Assembly: GCF_001189295.1 (NCBI RefSeq)
Contig: NZ_CP012159.1
Location: forward strand, 5,844,525-5,908,524
Direction of reading: 5' to 3'
DNA: 64,000 nt
Origin: Chondromyces crocatus
Lineage (GTDB): Bacteria > Myxococcota_A > Polyangia > Polyangiales > Polyangiaceae
In this document: positions 8,356-15,963 of the stretch, piece by piece
Layout: each line of letters begins with the position of its first letter
Numbering within the stretch: position 1 is the stretch's first letter
The notes under the pieces: model-generated
What the model was told of the DNA's origin: nothing
The model's database searches: none
Seen by the model: only the letters and a program-made list of their open reading frames with translations
Position numbers and translations under genes: made by a program

Positions 8356-8454
8356 GGTGCTTCTCTACCTCATGCGGGGGAGGGGTGATTCCTCGGTTTT
8401 CGTCTAAGCTCTCGTTGACGATGGGGCGCGGTGTCCCGAAGGCGGTGCGCGCGC

Positions 8455-9363
8455 GTGCACACGGCTCCTTTCACGCAACTCCAGACCTTCCTCGTGGTGG
8501 CACGTCTGCGCAGCTTCAGCAGCGCAGCCCGTGAGCTCGGCGTGTCCAGGGCCGCGGTGAGCCAGGCGGTGCGGCAGCTCGAAGAGCAGCTCCGTGTGGT
8601 GCTCTTGACGCGCACGACGCGGAGCGTGGCGCTCACCGATGCGGGACGGCGGCTCGTGGAGGGCGCAGGTCCGGCGCTGGAGCAGGTGATCACCGCGTTC
8701 GGTGACGTCGCCGCGCGGCCTGGCGAGGTGGTGGGGAAGCTGCGGTTGTCGGTGCCGCGGAGCGCGATCCCGTTCGTCGTCACGCCGGTGCTGCCGACGT
8801 TCCGCGAGCGCCATCCGCGCGTGGAGGTGGAGATCGTCGTCGAGGAGCGCTTCGTCGACGTCGTGGCCGAGGGCTACGACGCAGGCGTGCGGCTGACCGA
8901 GGCGATCGAGCGCGACATGGTGCAGGTGCGGTTGACCGAGGCGTTTCGCTTCGTGGTGGTGGGCGCGCCGGCATACCTCGCGCGCCACGGGACGCCGCAG
9001 CGCCCCGAGGATCTGTTGCGCCACGAGTGCATCACGTTTCGCATGCAGTCCACGGGCGCGCTGTATGCCTGGGAGCTGGAGCGCGGTCGGCGGACGTGGC
9101 GTGTGCCCGTGCGCGGGAGCGTGATCGCCAGCGACAACAGCGTGAGCGTGGCGCTCTCGGAGGCCGGTCTGGGCCTTGCGTACGCGCTGGAACCAGCCGC
9201 GCTCCCGTCGCTGGACGCAGGGCGCTTGCAGCGGGTGCTCGAACCCTACGCGCCCCGGGTGCCGGGCTTCTTCCTCTACTATCCGAGCCGCGCGCAGAGT
9301 TCACCGGCGCTGCGCCTGTTCGTGGAGGTGGCGAGGGAACTGCTCGTGCGCGGGGTGAGGTGA
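8455..9363 (+). CDS. LysR-family transcriptional regulator
   Basis: 302 residues from GTG at 8455 (VHTAPFTQLQTFLVVA), which gives the standard spacing to the winged HTH; a GTG 24 bp upstream is an alternative that adds an Arg/Cys-rich leader. Residues about 5-65 form the HTH (RSFSSAARELGVSRAAVSQA, then LEEQLRVVLLTRTTRSV). The rest is the periplasmic-binding-protein-like effector domain, with LRLSVPRSAIPFVV and the mid-domain LPTFRERHPRVEVEIV typical of the CrgA/AaeR-like group. It is divergent from the aldo/keto reductase, the classical LysR arrangement, and probably autoregulates and controls that gene. The inducer is unknown. It converges with the TetR gene, the stops being 10 bp apart. Confidence 0.92.
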   Translation: MHTAPFTQLQTFLVVARLRSFSSAARELGVSRAAVSQAVRQLEEQLRVVLLTRTTRSVALTDAGRRLVEGAGPALEQVITAFGDVAARPGEVVGKLRLSVPRSAIPFVVTPVLPTFRERHPRVEVEIVVEERFVDVVAEGYDAGVRLTEAIERDMVQVRLTEAFRFVVVGAPAYLARHGTPQRPEDLLRHECITFRMQSTGALYAWELERGRRTWRVPVRGSVIASDNSVSVALSEAGLGLAYALEPAALPSLDAGRLQRVLEPYAPRVPGFFLYYPSRAQSSPALRLFVEVARELLVRGVR

Positions 9364-9373
9364 AGGCGTCCGG

Positions 9374-10030
9374 TCAAGGCGGATGCGCTCGCTCCCTGGG
9401 CTGTGCGCACAGGCCTTCGAGCGTGAAGTGGAGCATGTCTTCCAGTGCCGCGGTGTACTGCGCCCTGGAGATGGTCACCGTCGCGCCTTCGAGGAGGAGC
9501 GACACGAAGCCGTGGACCACGGTCCAGACCTTGACCTCTGCGCCCGGTCGGCGTGCGGTGGGCAAGACGCCGACGCGGACGAGGTCGTCGAGCACCTCGC
9601 CGAGGAGTTCGTGGAGGGTGGGGCTCGGCAAGGCGAGGGGGTTGCCGAGGAGGCGACAGATGCCGCTCGACCCGAACATGACGCGGAAGATTTCGGGCTG
9701 CTCGACGGCGAACTCGGTGTAGGTGCGTCCCAGCGCTTCGAGCTTCTGCACGGCTGCCGTCACCGGGTCGTGGTTCGCGCGGGCCGTCGCCATCTGCTTT
9801 CGCTTCATGCGCTGAGAGAGCTTGACGAACCCGGCGGCGGCGACGGCGGTGAGCAGCGCCGACTTGTTCTCGAAATGGCGGTACGTCGCATTGGCCGAGA
9901 CGCCGACGGCGCGGGCGGCATCGCGGAGGCTGAACTGCTCTGCGCCGACCTCCTGAACGAGCGTGGTCGCGGCCTCGATCAGGGCATTGCGGAGATCTCC
10001 GTGGTGATAAGCGCTTTTCTCGCGCGTCAT
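9374..10030 (-). CDS. TetR-family transcriptional repressor (WHG-type C-terminal domain)
   Basis: 218 residues from ATG at 10030-10028 (MTREKSAYHHGDLRNALIEA). The N-terminal HTH is clear: FSLRDAARAVGVSANATYRH followed by FENKSALLTAVAAAGF. The YHHGDLR lead and the C-terminal region (residues about 80-200, with the helix HGFVSLLLEGATVT) match the TetR group with a WHG-type ligand domain. Upstream in-frame starts exist but would cross the operator-like palindromes at 10039-10080, so the internal ATG is preferred. The start codon sits 8 bp from these palindromes, implying autoregulation. The SDR gene at 10301 on the opposite strand is the probable regulated neighbour. The ligand is unknown. Confidence 0.92.
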   Translation of the reverse strand: MTREKSAYHHGDLRNALIEAATTLVQEVGAEQFSLRDAARAVGVSANATYRHFENKSALLTAVAAAGFVKLSQRMKRKQMATARANHDPVTAAVQKLEALGRTYTEFAVEQPEIFRVMFGSSGICRLLGNPLALPSPTLHELLGEVLDDLVRVGVLPTARRPGAEVKVWTVVHGFVSLLLEGATVTISRAQYTAALEDMLHFTLEGLCAQPRERAHPP

Positions 10031-10038
10031 GGGTCGAT

Positions 10039-10080
10039 GTTGACAGCGTGAACTTGGTGCGTAAAGTTGACGGTGTAAAC
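10039..10080. promoter_or_regulatory. Twin 15-bp palindromes, likely TetR operators
   Basis: GTTGACAGCGTGAAC (10039-10053) and GTTGACGGTGTAAAC (10066-10080) are two copies of the imperfect palindrome GTTKAC-N3-GTMAAC. Their centres are 27 bp apart and they lie immediately upstream of the TetR start, in the TetR/SDR intergenic region. Size, symmetry and position are those of TetR-family operators. Confidence 0.65.
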
Positions 10081-10208
10081 ATTGCGGAACGAGCCACGTT
10101 CGCGCGCCCTGCTCGCCCTGGGGGGCGTGCCGGGGTCGTGGACTGCGGGATGGGTCGTGGTCTGCGCGCGACGTCGTGCGTCCCGAGATCGTGTGCGCAG
10201 GGCGTCCC

Positions 10209-10277
10209 CGTGGCGCGTGCGGATGGCGTGAAGAACGCGCGACCGTGGCTCGTGCGGATGGCGTGAAGAACGCGCGA
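10209..10277. repeat. 35-bp period direct duplication upstream of the SDR gene
   Basis: A 34-bp segment (10209-10242) is repeated at 10244-10277 with a single mismatch. It ends 24 bp before the SDR start codon, so it may place regulatory or leader sequence in duplicate. Confidence 0.85.
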
Positions 10278-10300
10278 AGAAAGAAGGAGAGAGGTGCACG

Positions 10301-11125
10301 ATGACGACGGCGCTGGTGACGGGGGCCCGTACAGGGGTGGGGTTCGAGCTGACGCGGCGGCTGCTCTCGGAGGGGTGGGAGGTGGTGGCGCTGGTCCGCT
10401 CCGACTTGCCCCCGGAGCCCTTCGTGAAGGAGGCGCAAGGCGAGCAGCGGCTCCGCGTGGTCAAGGGAGATCTGAGCGACCTGGGAAGCCTGAAGCAGGC
10501 TCTCCGCGAGATCACCGCACGCGAGGCGAGCCTCGATGTGCTGTTCAACAACGCAGCGATCTCGACGGAGGCGCTTCGGTTCTCGCCCGGCGGGCGGGAG
10601 CTCCAGTTCGAGGTCAACACGGTGGTCCCGTACATCCTCGCGATGGAGCTGAAGGATCTGCTGAGGAAGGGGAAGCTGCGGACGGTGATCAACTCGTCGT
10701 CGAACGCGGCGCTGACGGTGAAGCGGTTCGATCCTGCGACGCTGGAGCGACCGCCGACGTTCAAGAAGCTGTTCGGGCCTTATGCGGCGTCGAAGCTGGC
10801 GCTCTCTCTGTGGACACGCGAGGCCGCGTCACGCTTCTCTGCGGAAGGCATCGAGATCCGGAGTACATGCCCGGGGCCGAACCGGACGCCGATGAGCGCG
10901 GGTGGGGGAATGCCCTGGTGGCTCCTTCCCTTTCAGCGGTTGACGTTCTCGCATCCGAGCAAGGGCGCCGCGCGTCTGCACGAGGTGGCGTTCGGGCGCT
11001 TCCGGGGTGAGGCGGGGGTGTTCGTCAACCGAGGCAAGGTGACGCCGCTCGGCTTCGAGGCGGAGGGGAGAGCCGTGCTCGAGCGCGTGCGCGCGGTGCA
11101 TGAAGGGGCGTTCCTCGCGGCTTGA
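10301..11125 (+). CDS. Short-chain dehydrogenase/reductase
   Basis: 274 residues, ATG start preceded by GGAGAG. The Rossmann motif is TGARTGVG (residues 7-14, TGxxxGxG), NNAA follows the fourth strand, and the catalytic pair is Y161 and K165 in YAASK; the serine of NSSSNAAL completes the triad. The arrangement resembles the retinol-dehydrogenase/WW-oxidoreductase-like SDRs, which act on lipophilic alcohols or ketones with NADP(H). The substrate is not deducible. The gene is divergent from the TetR regulator with twin operators between them, so it is probably repressed by that protein. Its last 101 bp overlap, on the opposite strand, the frame of the carboxymuconolactone decarboxylase-like gene. 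Confidence 0.9.
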   Translation: MTTALVTGARTGVGFELTRRLLSEGWEVVALVRSDLPPEPFVKEAQGEQRLRVVKGDLSDLGSLKQALREITAREASLDVLFNNAAISTEALRFSPGGRELQFEVNTVVPYILAMELKDLLRKGKLRTVINSSSNAALTVKRFDPATLERPPTFKKLFGPYAASKLALSLWTREAASRFSAEGIEIRSTCPGPNRTPMSAGGGMPWWLLPFQRLTFSHPSKGAARLHEVAFGRFRGEAGVFVNRGKVTPLGFEAEGRAVLERVRAVHEGAFLAA

Positions 11126-11492
11126 CGCCGGCCAGTGCCGGTCTCAGCGGGGCGCAGGCGCGAACAGGTCCCTGGGTCATCATCGCCGTGATGGCCTGCG
11201 GCCAGCCGGCATGGAACGCCAGGTGGGTGATGAGTTCGACGATCTCTTCCTGGGTCACGCCGTTCTCGATGGCGCGCGGGAAATGGACCTTCATCAGGTC
11301 GGTCTTGCCGAGCACGATGAGGACGGTGCAGCTGATCGAGCTGCGGTCGCGTGGGGAGAGCTGCGGGCGGTTCCAGACGTCGCCCAGCAGCACGTCCTCG
11401 GTGAGTTCGAGCAGCTTGGGGGCGAAATCACCCAGCATGTTTCGAGCGGCGATGACGAGCGGATCAGGCTTCGTTTGAAGCTCTTCATCCAT
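11025..11492 (-). CDS. Carboxymuconolactone decarboxylase-family protein with an extended tail
   Basis: 155 residues from ATG at 11492-11490 (MDEELQTKPDPLVIAARNML). Residues about 15-105 are a typical CMD/AhpD-like helical domain: LSPRDRSSISCTVLIVLGK is the conserved helix, and VTQEEIVELITHLAFHAGWP the second signature. The AhpD redox pair CxxC is absent; only one Cys is present in that region, so peroxidase activity is doubtful and a lactone decarboxylase-like or structural role is more likely. The last roughly 45 residues are Arg/Pro/Ala-rich and are translated antisense to the 3' end of the SDR gene. They look like read-through sequence rather than a conserved domain, suggesting an original stop near 11126 was lost. 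Confidence 0.8.
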   Translation of the reverse strand: MDEELQTKPDPLVIAARNMLGDFAPKLLELTEDVLLGDVWNRPQLSPRDRSSISCTVLIVLGKTDLMKVHFPRAIENGVTQEEIVELITHLAFHAGWPQAITAMMTQGPVRACAPLRPALAGVKPRGTPLHAPRARARARLSPPPRSRAASPCLG

Positions 11493-11755
11493 GCAGCCGT
11501 ATTTGTGGTCGTGGATCTCGTGGTCAAGGTGGCGCTGCGTTTCGCGGGAAGGGGCCACGCTGGTCGAGAGCGTTCGCGTCCCTCGTCGCGATGTCGAAGG
11601 CGCCGGCGACCGAGGAGAGGGGGACGAGGTGACGCGAGCGCTTTCGGTTCTGCGCTGGACAGCCGCCAGCGCATCGCGGCGCATGGAACGACGTCAGCCC
11701 TCGAAGGTGACGATGGCGCGTGTGCTGCTCGCGCACGGGGACGTGAACGAGGGCC

Positions 11756-11962
11756 TCATCGGTCGAGCTGGCCGAGCGCGCCGCGTCGGAGTGACCAGGC
11801 GTTGAAGAGCACGCCGAACACGCCGGGGACCAGGAAGAGGATCGAAGGACGGACGCCCTTGAAGTGCACGGGCAAGAACGCGAGGCCGACCGCCGTCAGG
11901 AGCAGCGCCTGGATCAGCCCCGTGTACTTGCCGCCACCACGACCGAAGCCACCCCACGCCAT
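11756..11962 (-). CDS. Small two-helix membrane protein
   Basis: 68 residues, start ATG at 11962-11960 (MAWGGFGRGGGKYTGLIQ). Two hydrophobic segments are clear: LIQALLLTAVGLAFLPVHF and ILFLVPGVFGVLFNAWSL, separated by a short basic loop. This is typical of an inner-membrane hairpin protein. A longer upstream in-frame reading (to 12358) exists but is Pro/Ala-rich shadow sequence antisense to the metallophosphoesterase. No family is recognised. It lies about 100 bp downstream of the metallophosphoesterase gene on the same strand, so it may share that transcript. Confidence 0.62.
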   Translation of the reverse strand: MAWGGFGRGGGKYTGLIQALLLTAVGLAFLPVHFKGVRPSILFLVPGVFGVLFNAWSLRRGALGQLDR

Positions 11963-12068
11963 GCCGTACACGGTAGCGTCGCTGCGTTGCAGGGCAAACC
12001 CGTCGCTCGGTGGCGAGGTCGCTCGGTGGCGAGAAGGGAGGGGAGGGCAGCGCGCGACGGCGTGCGCT

Positions 12069-12938
12069 TCAGTCGATCCGGTAGACGGGGGGCGCTGCGG
12101 GGTAGAGGGGGCGCAGGCCGCGCCGGGCGACGTCGGCGGCGCTGTCGGCCGGCTCGTCGAGATCCCACTCCAGGTAGAGCTTGTCGCCGTCGAAGCAGCC
12201 GAAGCTCGTGGAGATGCAGAGCAAGGGCTCGCGATCGATGGCGTAGCCGTTGCGCGCGACGTCGTGGCCGTAGATGGCGACGCGCGCGTTCGGATCGATG
12301 GCGCGCAGGAAGGAGCGGGCGCGCTCGGTGCTGGTGGTGCGCGCCCAGAGCAGGGCACCGAGGGCGCCTCGGTTCGCCATCTCCTCGAGGGGGACGTCGA
12401 AGAAGCCGTCGAGGGGCAAGCGCTCCAGGTCGTTGCGCGACTCGATGCGCGCGTGCGGTGCGGCGTGCAGCATGACCAGGTTGGCGCGCGGGGCCAGCGC
12501 CACGAACGGCCAGGTACACAGCCACTCGCGCATCGCCTGCGTGCCCTCGTAGCCGAGCAGGTCTTCGAGGCGCCGCGCCTCGTCGGGGAAGAACTTGGAG
12601 ACGACGGGGCCGCCGACGTGGGCGTGCTCGTGGTTGCCGAGCAGGTAGTGCACCCGGCCCGGGTGGCGCTCGGCGAGGAGGCGGGCGCGCTCCAGCACCG
12701 TCCCGGAGTCGCCGAGGTAGTAGCTCCCCAGGTAGTCCGGCCACTGGGCCTCGCTCAGCTCGGGGCCGTGGACCAGGTCGCCGGTGATCACCAGCACGGC
12801 GCCGTCCCGCTTCCTGGCGGCCTCTTCGTAGATCTCTGCCACCCGATCGAAATCGGCGACATTGCCCTGCAGATCGGTGGCGACGATCAGCTTGCCGCGT
12901 TCTGGAAGCACGACAACCCGTCGCACGGCGGGCAGCAT
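12069..12938 (-). CDS. Calcineurin-like metallophosphoesterase
   Basis: 289 residues from the ATG at 12938-12936 (MLPAVRRVVVLPERGKLIVA); an upstream GTG would add an Arg-rich leader. The dinuclear-metal motifs are in order: DLQGN (the DxH position carries Gln instead of the usual His), GDLVHG (GDxxDxG, with His in place of the second Asp), GNHEHA, HAAPHA and YGHD. The family comprises Ser/Thr phosphatases, Ap4A hydrolases and nucleotidases that use two Fe/Mn/Zn ions. The altered first motif makes the exact activity uncertain. A soluble cytosolic protein is expected because there is no signal peptide. It is divergent from the secreted protein at 13090. Confidence 0.87.
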   Translation of the reverse strand: MLPAVRRVVVLPERGKLIVATDLQGNVADFDRVAEIYEEAARKRDGAVLVITGDLVHGPELSEAQWPDYLGSYYLGDSGTVLERARLLAERHPGRVHYLLGNHEHAHVGGPVVSKFFPDEARRLEDLLGYEGTQAMREWLCTWPFVALAPRANLVMLHAAPHARIESRNDLERLPLDGFFDVPLEEMANRGALGALLWARTTSTERARSFLRAIDPNARVAIYGHDVARNGYAIDREPLLCISTSFGCFDGDKLYLEWDLDEPADSAADVARRGLRPLYPAAPPVYRID

Positions 12939-13089
12939 AGCCGAAGGTCTGGCGCTTTGCGCCACCGCTCGCAGCGGAAGTCGACGCGGGCGGAAGTGAC
13001 GGCACGTATCCCAGGTCACTTCTTCGTTGTGTCCAGGGCCTACTCAGGACTTGCCTGAGGAAGGGACCCTTCGGATACGCTCGACCACC

Positions 13090-14052
13090 ATGCGCCCGAA
13101 CCGCGCCCTCCTCGCTGCCGCTGCGGTGGCCGTAGGGGGGCTCGCCGTGACCTCAGCCCGTGCAGCCGTCCCCACGCCGCCACCGCAGCCCGAGGCACCG
13201 GCGCCAGCGTCCACGGGCAGACACTGCCTGGAGGAGACGCGGACGAAGATCGGGATGGGCCACAACCTGGGCGGGGCGATCAACCCGCTCGGGGCGGAGC
13301 AGATGCTCTCTCTCTATCTCTGCGTGCCGCTCATCCGGGAGCCGGGGCTCTTCTTCGATCTGACGAACGTGCAGGTGGGGCTGGTCAACTACCTGTCGCC
13401 TGCCTACGTGCACCAGGGCGGCTACGTGGAGATCACGCCGCTGTCGCCGCTGGTGCTGCGCGCGGAGCTGACGGGCGTCGCCATGTGGCCGTTCCCCGTG
13501 CGGGGAGCGGGCTACTTCGCGTACGACGGGTATGAGGACGACTTCCAGGAGTCGACGCGGCCCACCGACATCGCCCGGAGCGCGGGGGGGATGATCGTGA
13601 CGCTGAGCGCCACCTTGCGGGCGCGGATCGGCTCGCCGCGAGGGCCCGGGCTCATCGTGGTCGACACGTTCATCGCCGATCGGTGGTCGGTGGGGGACGA
13701 GTCGTTCTCGTACAACATGCGCCGTGATCTGATCGTCGCGCAGCAGGACTGGGTGATCCGGAACACCGGCGCGCTGATCGGCGAGTTCCCGGTGACGCCG
13801 GACACGTCGCTGCGGGTCGGCGCGAGCGACTGGCTGACCACGGCGCCCGCCTCGGGGCGGGTGACCAACGTCCTGTTCGGGCTGGCGTCGGTGCGCTTTC
13901 TCCGCGTGACGCCCACGGTGCGGGAGGTGTCGCCCTTCGTGCTGATGGGCGCGTACACGCACCACGCGTCGTCGAGCCAGTTCCGCACGGCGGAGCCGAT
14001 CCTGATGCTCGGCGCCAGCGCCAGCTACGAGCTCGCGTCGTTCGGACCGTGA
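13090..14052 (+). CDS. Predicted secreted or outer-membrane protein of unknown function
   Basis: 320 residues from the ATG at 13090 (MRPNRALLAAAAVAVGGLAV), giving a textbook Sec signal peptide with a cleavage site near ARA-AV at about residue 28. An upstream ATG at 13027 would bury this signal behind a charged leader. After a Pro-rich linker the mature protein is rich in alternating hydrophobic/polar strands with many Tyr/Phe/Trp (GYVEITPLSPLVLRAELTGV, FVLMGAYTHHASSSQF), consistent with a beta-barrel outer-membrane protein. I see no catalytic motif and do not recognise the family. It lies upstream of the men block on the same strand but is separated from it by the regulator gene. Confidence 0.78.
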   Translation: MRPNRALLAAAAVAVGGLAVTSARAAVPTPPPQPEAPAPASTGRHCLEETRTKIGMGHNLGGAINPLGAEQMLSLYLCVPLIREPGLFFDLTNVQVGLVNYLSPAYVHQGGYVEITPLSPLVLRAELTGVAMWPFPVRGAGYFAYDGYEDDFQESTRPTDIARSAGGMIVTLSATLRARIGSPRGPGLIVVDTFIADRWSVGDESFSYNMRRDLIVAQQDWVIRNTGALIGEFPVTPDTSLRVGASDWLTTAPASGRVTNVLFGLASVRFLRVTPTVREVSPFVLMGAYTHHASSSQFRTAEPILMLGASASYELASFGP

Positions 14053-14213
14053 TGAAGGCCTGGTCGACGATCGAACCGTGATGACGACGAGCGCGACGAT
14101 GACGCCGTGCGCGATGACGTGCGGCGGCCGTGGGCACGACCGGTCGGCCAGAGAAACGTGCTTCGACCGATGCATCCGTCTTGACTCTCCCGGACCGCAG
14201 CCGCATCAATACC

Positions 14214-14229
14214 TTCAAAGGTTTTTGAA
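14214..14229. promoter_or_regulatory. Palindrome next to the GbsR/MarR-like start codon
   Basis: TTCAAA-GGTT-TTTGAA is a perfect 6-bp inverted repeat ending 5 bp before the start codon at 14235. Binding here would block ribosome access or early elongation, so it is a plausible autoregulatory operator. No Shine-Dalgarno is visible between it and the ATG. Confidence 0.45.
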
Positions 14230-14234
14230 ACTTC

Positions 14235-14789
14235 ATGAGCAAACCTCATGACATGGTGCGCGAGGCCGAGCTTCTGGCGGCCGAGGCGATCGGGGACGTG
14301 ATCGAGCACTGGGGGTTCCGCCGGGTGCTCGGTCGCGTGTGGACCGTGCTGTTCATCGCCGCGCAAGCGTTGCCCGCGGCGGAGATCGGCGAGCGTCTCC
14401 AGATCTCCGCGGGTGCCGTGAGCATGTCGCTGAACGAGCTGCTCCGCTGGGGGGTCGTGCGTCGGGTGTGGCGGCCCGGCGAGCGGCGGGAGTACTACGA
14501 GGCCGAGACCGATTTCTGGAAGATGATCTCGAGGGTGTTCGACGAGCGGGAGCGCCAGCTCTCCCACTCGGTACGCGAGCGCCTGGAGAAGGCCGAGGAG
14601 CTGCTCCGGCGCGCGCCGGACAGCCCCGAGGCGCGCGTGAGCCTCGACCGGGTGAGCCGGCTCCTGGCGTTCGTCAAGCTGGCGCAGTCGGCTTTGGATG
14701 GCTTCATCAAGAGCAGGACTCTGGATTTCTCGCGGTTCGGGGACCTGGTCCGGTTCCCTCTCCGCGCCGTGCGCAGGCCTCGGGTGTAG
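14235..14789 (+). CDS. GbsR/MarR-like winged-helix regulator
   Basis: 184 residues. The N-terminal half contains the winged HTH: RVWTVLFIAAQALPAAEIGE, LQISAGAVSMSLNELLRWGV and the wing VRRVWRPGERREYYEAE. The GbsR group (PadR/MarR superfamily) has exactly this YEA-type wing, followed by a long helical dimerisation region (FDERERQLSHSVRERLEKAE). Regulators of this type control osmoprotectant or membrane genes in other bacteria; the ligand here is unknown. The menaquinone block begins about 90 bp downstream on the same strand, so it could be a pathway regulator or a passenger at the head of the operon. A palindrome overlapping its translation start suggests autoregulation. Confidence 0.85.
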   Translation: MSKPHDMVREAELLAAEAIGDVIEHWGFRRVLGRVWTVLFIAAQALPAAEIGERLQISAGAVSMSLNELLRWGVVRRVWRPGERREYYEAETDFWKMISRVFDERERQLSHSVRERLEKAEELLRRAPDSPEARVSLDRVSRLLAFVKLAQSALDGFIKSRTLDFSRFGDLVRFPLRAVRRPRV

Positions 14790-14880
14790 CGGACCCTGAC
14801 TTTCTCAACATACGGAGCACCGGCCTCGCCCTCTGGCCTTCCAGGCGCAAGGCGCGTTCGTGCATCGGCGGAGCAGACGG

Positions 14881-15957
14881 ATGACAGCAGGAACCATGGT
14901 TTCCAAGGATGTGAAGGCGGACGACGTCGTGGCCACGCTCGGCGACGTCTGCGCCGCGCGTGGCCTCGACGCGCTGACCGCGCGCCTCGCCGCGCTGCAG
15001 ACCTTGCTGGCGGGCGACCTCGCCGAGGTCGAGGCGGCACTCGCGGTGGTGGCGAAGAACGGGGGGACGCCCGCGCACGAGAGCGCGCGGCACCTGCTCG
15101 AGCTCGGCGGCAAGCGGCTCCGGCCCATCTGTGTGGCGCTGGCCTCGCACGTGGGCTCCGGGTTCACGCCGGCGGCGCTGACCTTCGCGGTGGCGGTGGA
15201 GATGATCCACAACGCGACCTTGCTCCACGATGACGTGGTGGATCTCGGCGACCGGCGGCGCGGTGCCGACACGGCGCGGGTGGTCTACGGCAACGCGGCG
15301 TCGATCTTCGGCGGCGACTGGCTCCTCGCCGAGGCGCTGTGCCGGGTGCAGGCGGCGGGCGTCGAGGGGGTGCTCGACCGGATGCTGGTGGTGGTGCGGG
15401 AGATGGTCACCGCCGAGACCTTGCAGCTCGCGGCGCGCGGGCGGGTGCGGACGAGCACGAGCGAGTACTTCAAGATCGTGCAAGGCAAGACGGCGTCGCT
15501 CTTCCAGTGGGCGATGTTCGCGGGTGGGCGCGCCGGCGGGGTGGGGACGCGCGAATGCGAGGCGCTGGAGTCCTACGGCGGGATGCTGGGGCTGGCGTTC
15601 CAGATCGTGGACGACGTGCTCGACTTCGCCGGAGATCCGGAGGCGACCGGCAAAGATCTGCTGACCGATCTGCGGGAGGGGAAGATGACGTACCCGCTCC
15701 TCCTCGCGGTGGAGCGCGATCCGGGGCTGGCAGACGAGCTGGAAGCGAACTGTCGCGGCGACGAGGTGTCGGTGACGCCCGAGATCGCGCGGCGAATCGG
15801 GCGGGTGATGTCGGAGGGCGGGGTGGTTCAAGATTGCCTCGCACTGGCGACGCGGATGTGCAGGGACGCGGCGCAGAGCCTCGAGATCCTTCCCGCGAGC
15901 CAGGCGCGATCCGCGCTCCAGGATGTCGCGCTGGCGACTCCCCTGAGGAGGAAGTGA
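14881..15957 (+). CDS. Polyprenyl diphosphate synthase (menaquinone side chain)
   Basis: 358 residues from ATG at 14881, chosen because GGAG lies 7 bp upstream (14870-14873); a GTG at 14860 is the alternative. The trans-prenyltransferase motifs are complete: GGKRLRP (IPP binding), the first Asp-rich motif LLHDDVVDLGDRRRG, QGKTASLFQWA, and the second Asp-rich motif FQIVDDVLDFAGDPEATGKD. It extends farnesyl- or geranyl-type allylic diphosphate with isopentenyl diphosphate to a long all-trans chain in the cytosol. In this position the product is the isoprenoid tail attached by MenA. The N-terminal 60 residues are longer than in IspB and look variable. Six bp separate it from the DAHP synthase gene. 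Confidence 0.92.
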   Translation: MTAGTMVSKDVKADDVVATLGDVCAARGLDALTARLAALQTLLAGDLAEVEAALAVVAKNGGTPAHESARHLLELGGKRLRPICVALASHVGSGFTPAALTFAVAVEMIHNATLLHDDVVDLGDRRRGADTARVVYGNAASIFGGDWLLAEALCRVQAAGVEGVLDRMLVVVREMVTAETLQLAARGRVRTSTSEYFKIVQGKTASLFQWAMFAGGRAGGVGTRECEALESYGGMLGLAFQIVDDVLDFAGDPEATGKDLLTDLREGKMTYPLLLAVERDPGLADELEANCRGDEVSVTPEIARRIGRVMSEGGVVQDCLALATRMCRDAAQSLEILPASQARSALQDVALATPLRRK

Positions 15958-15963
15958 ACGGTC

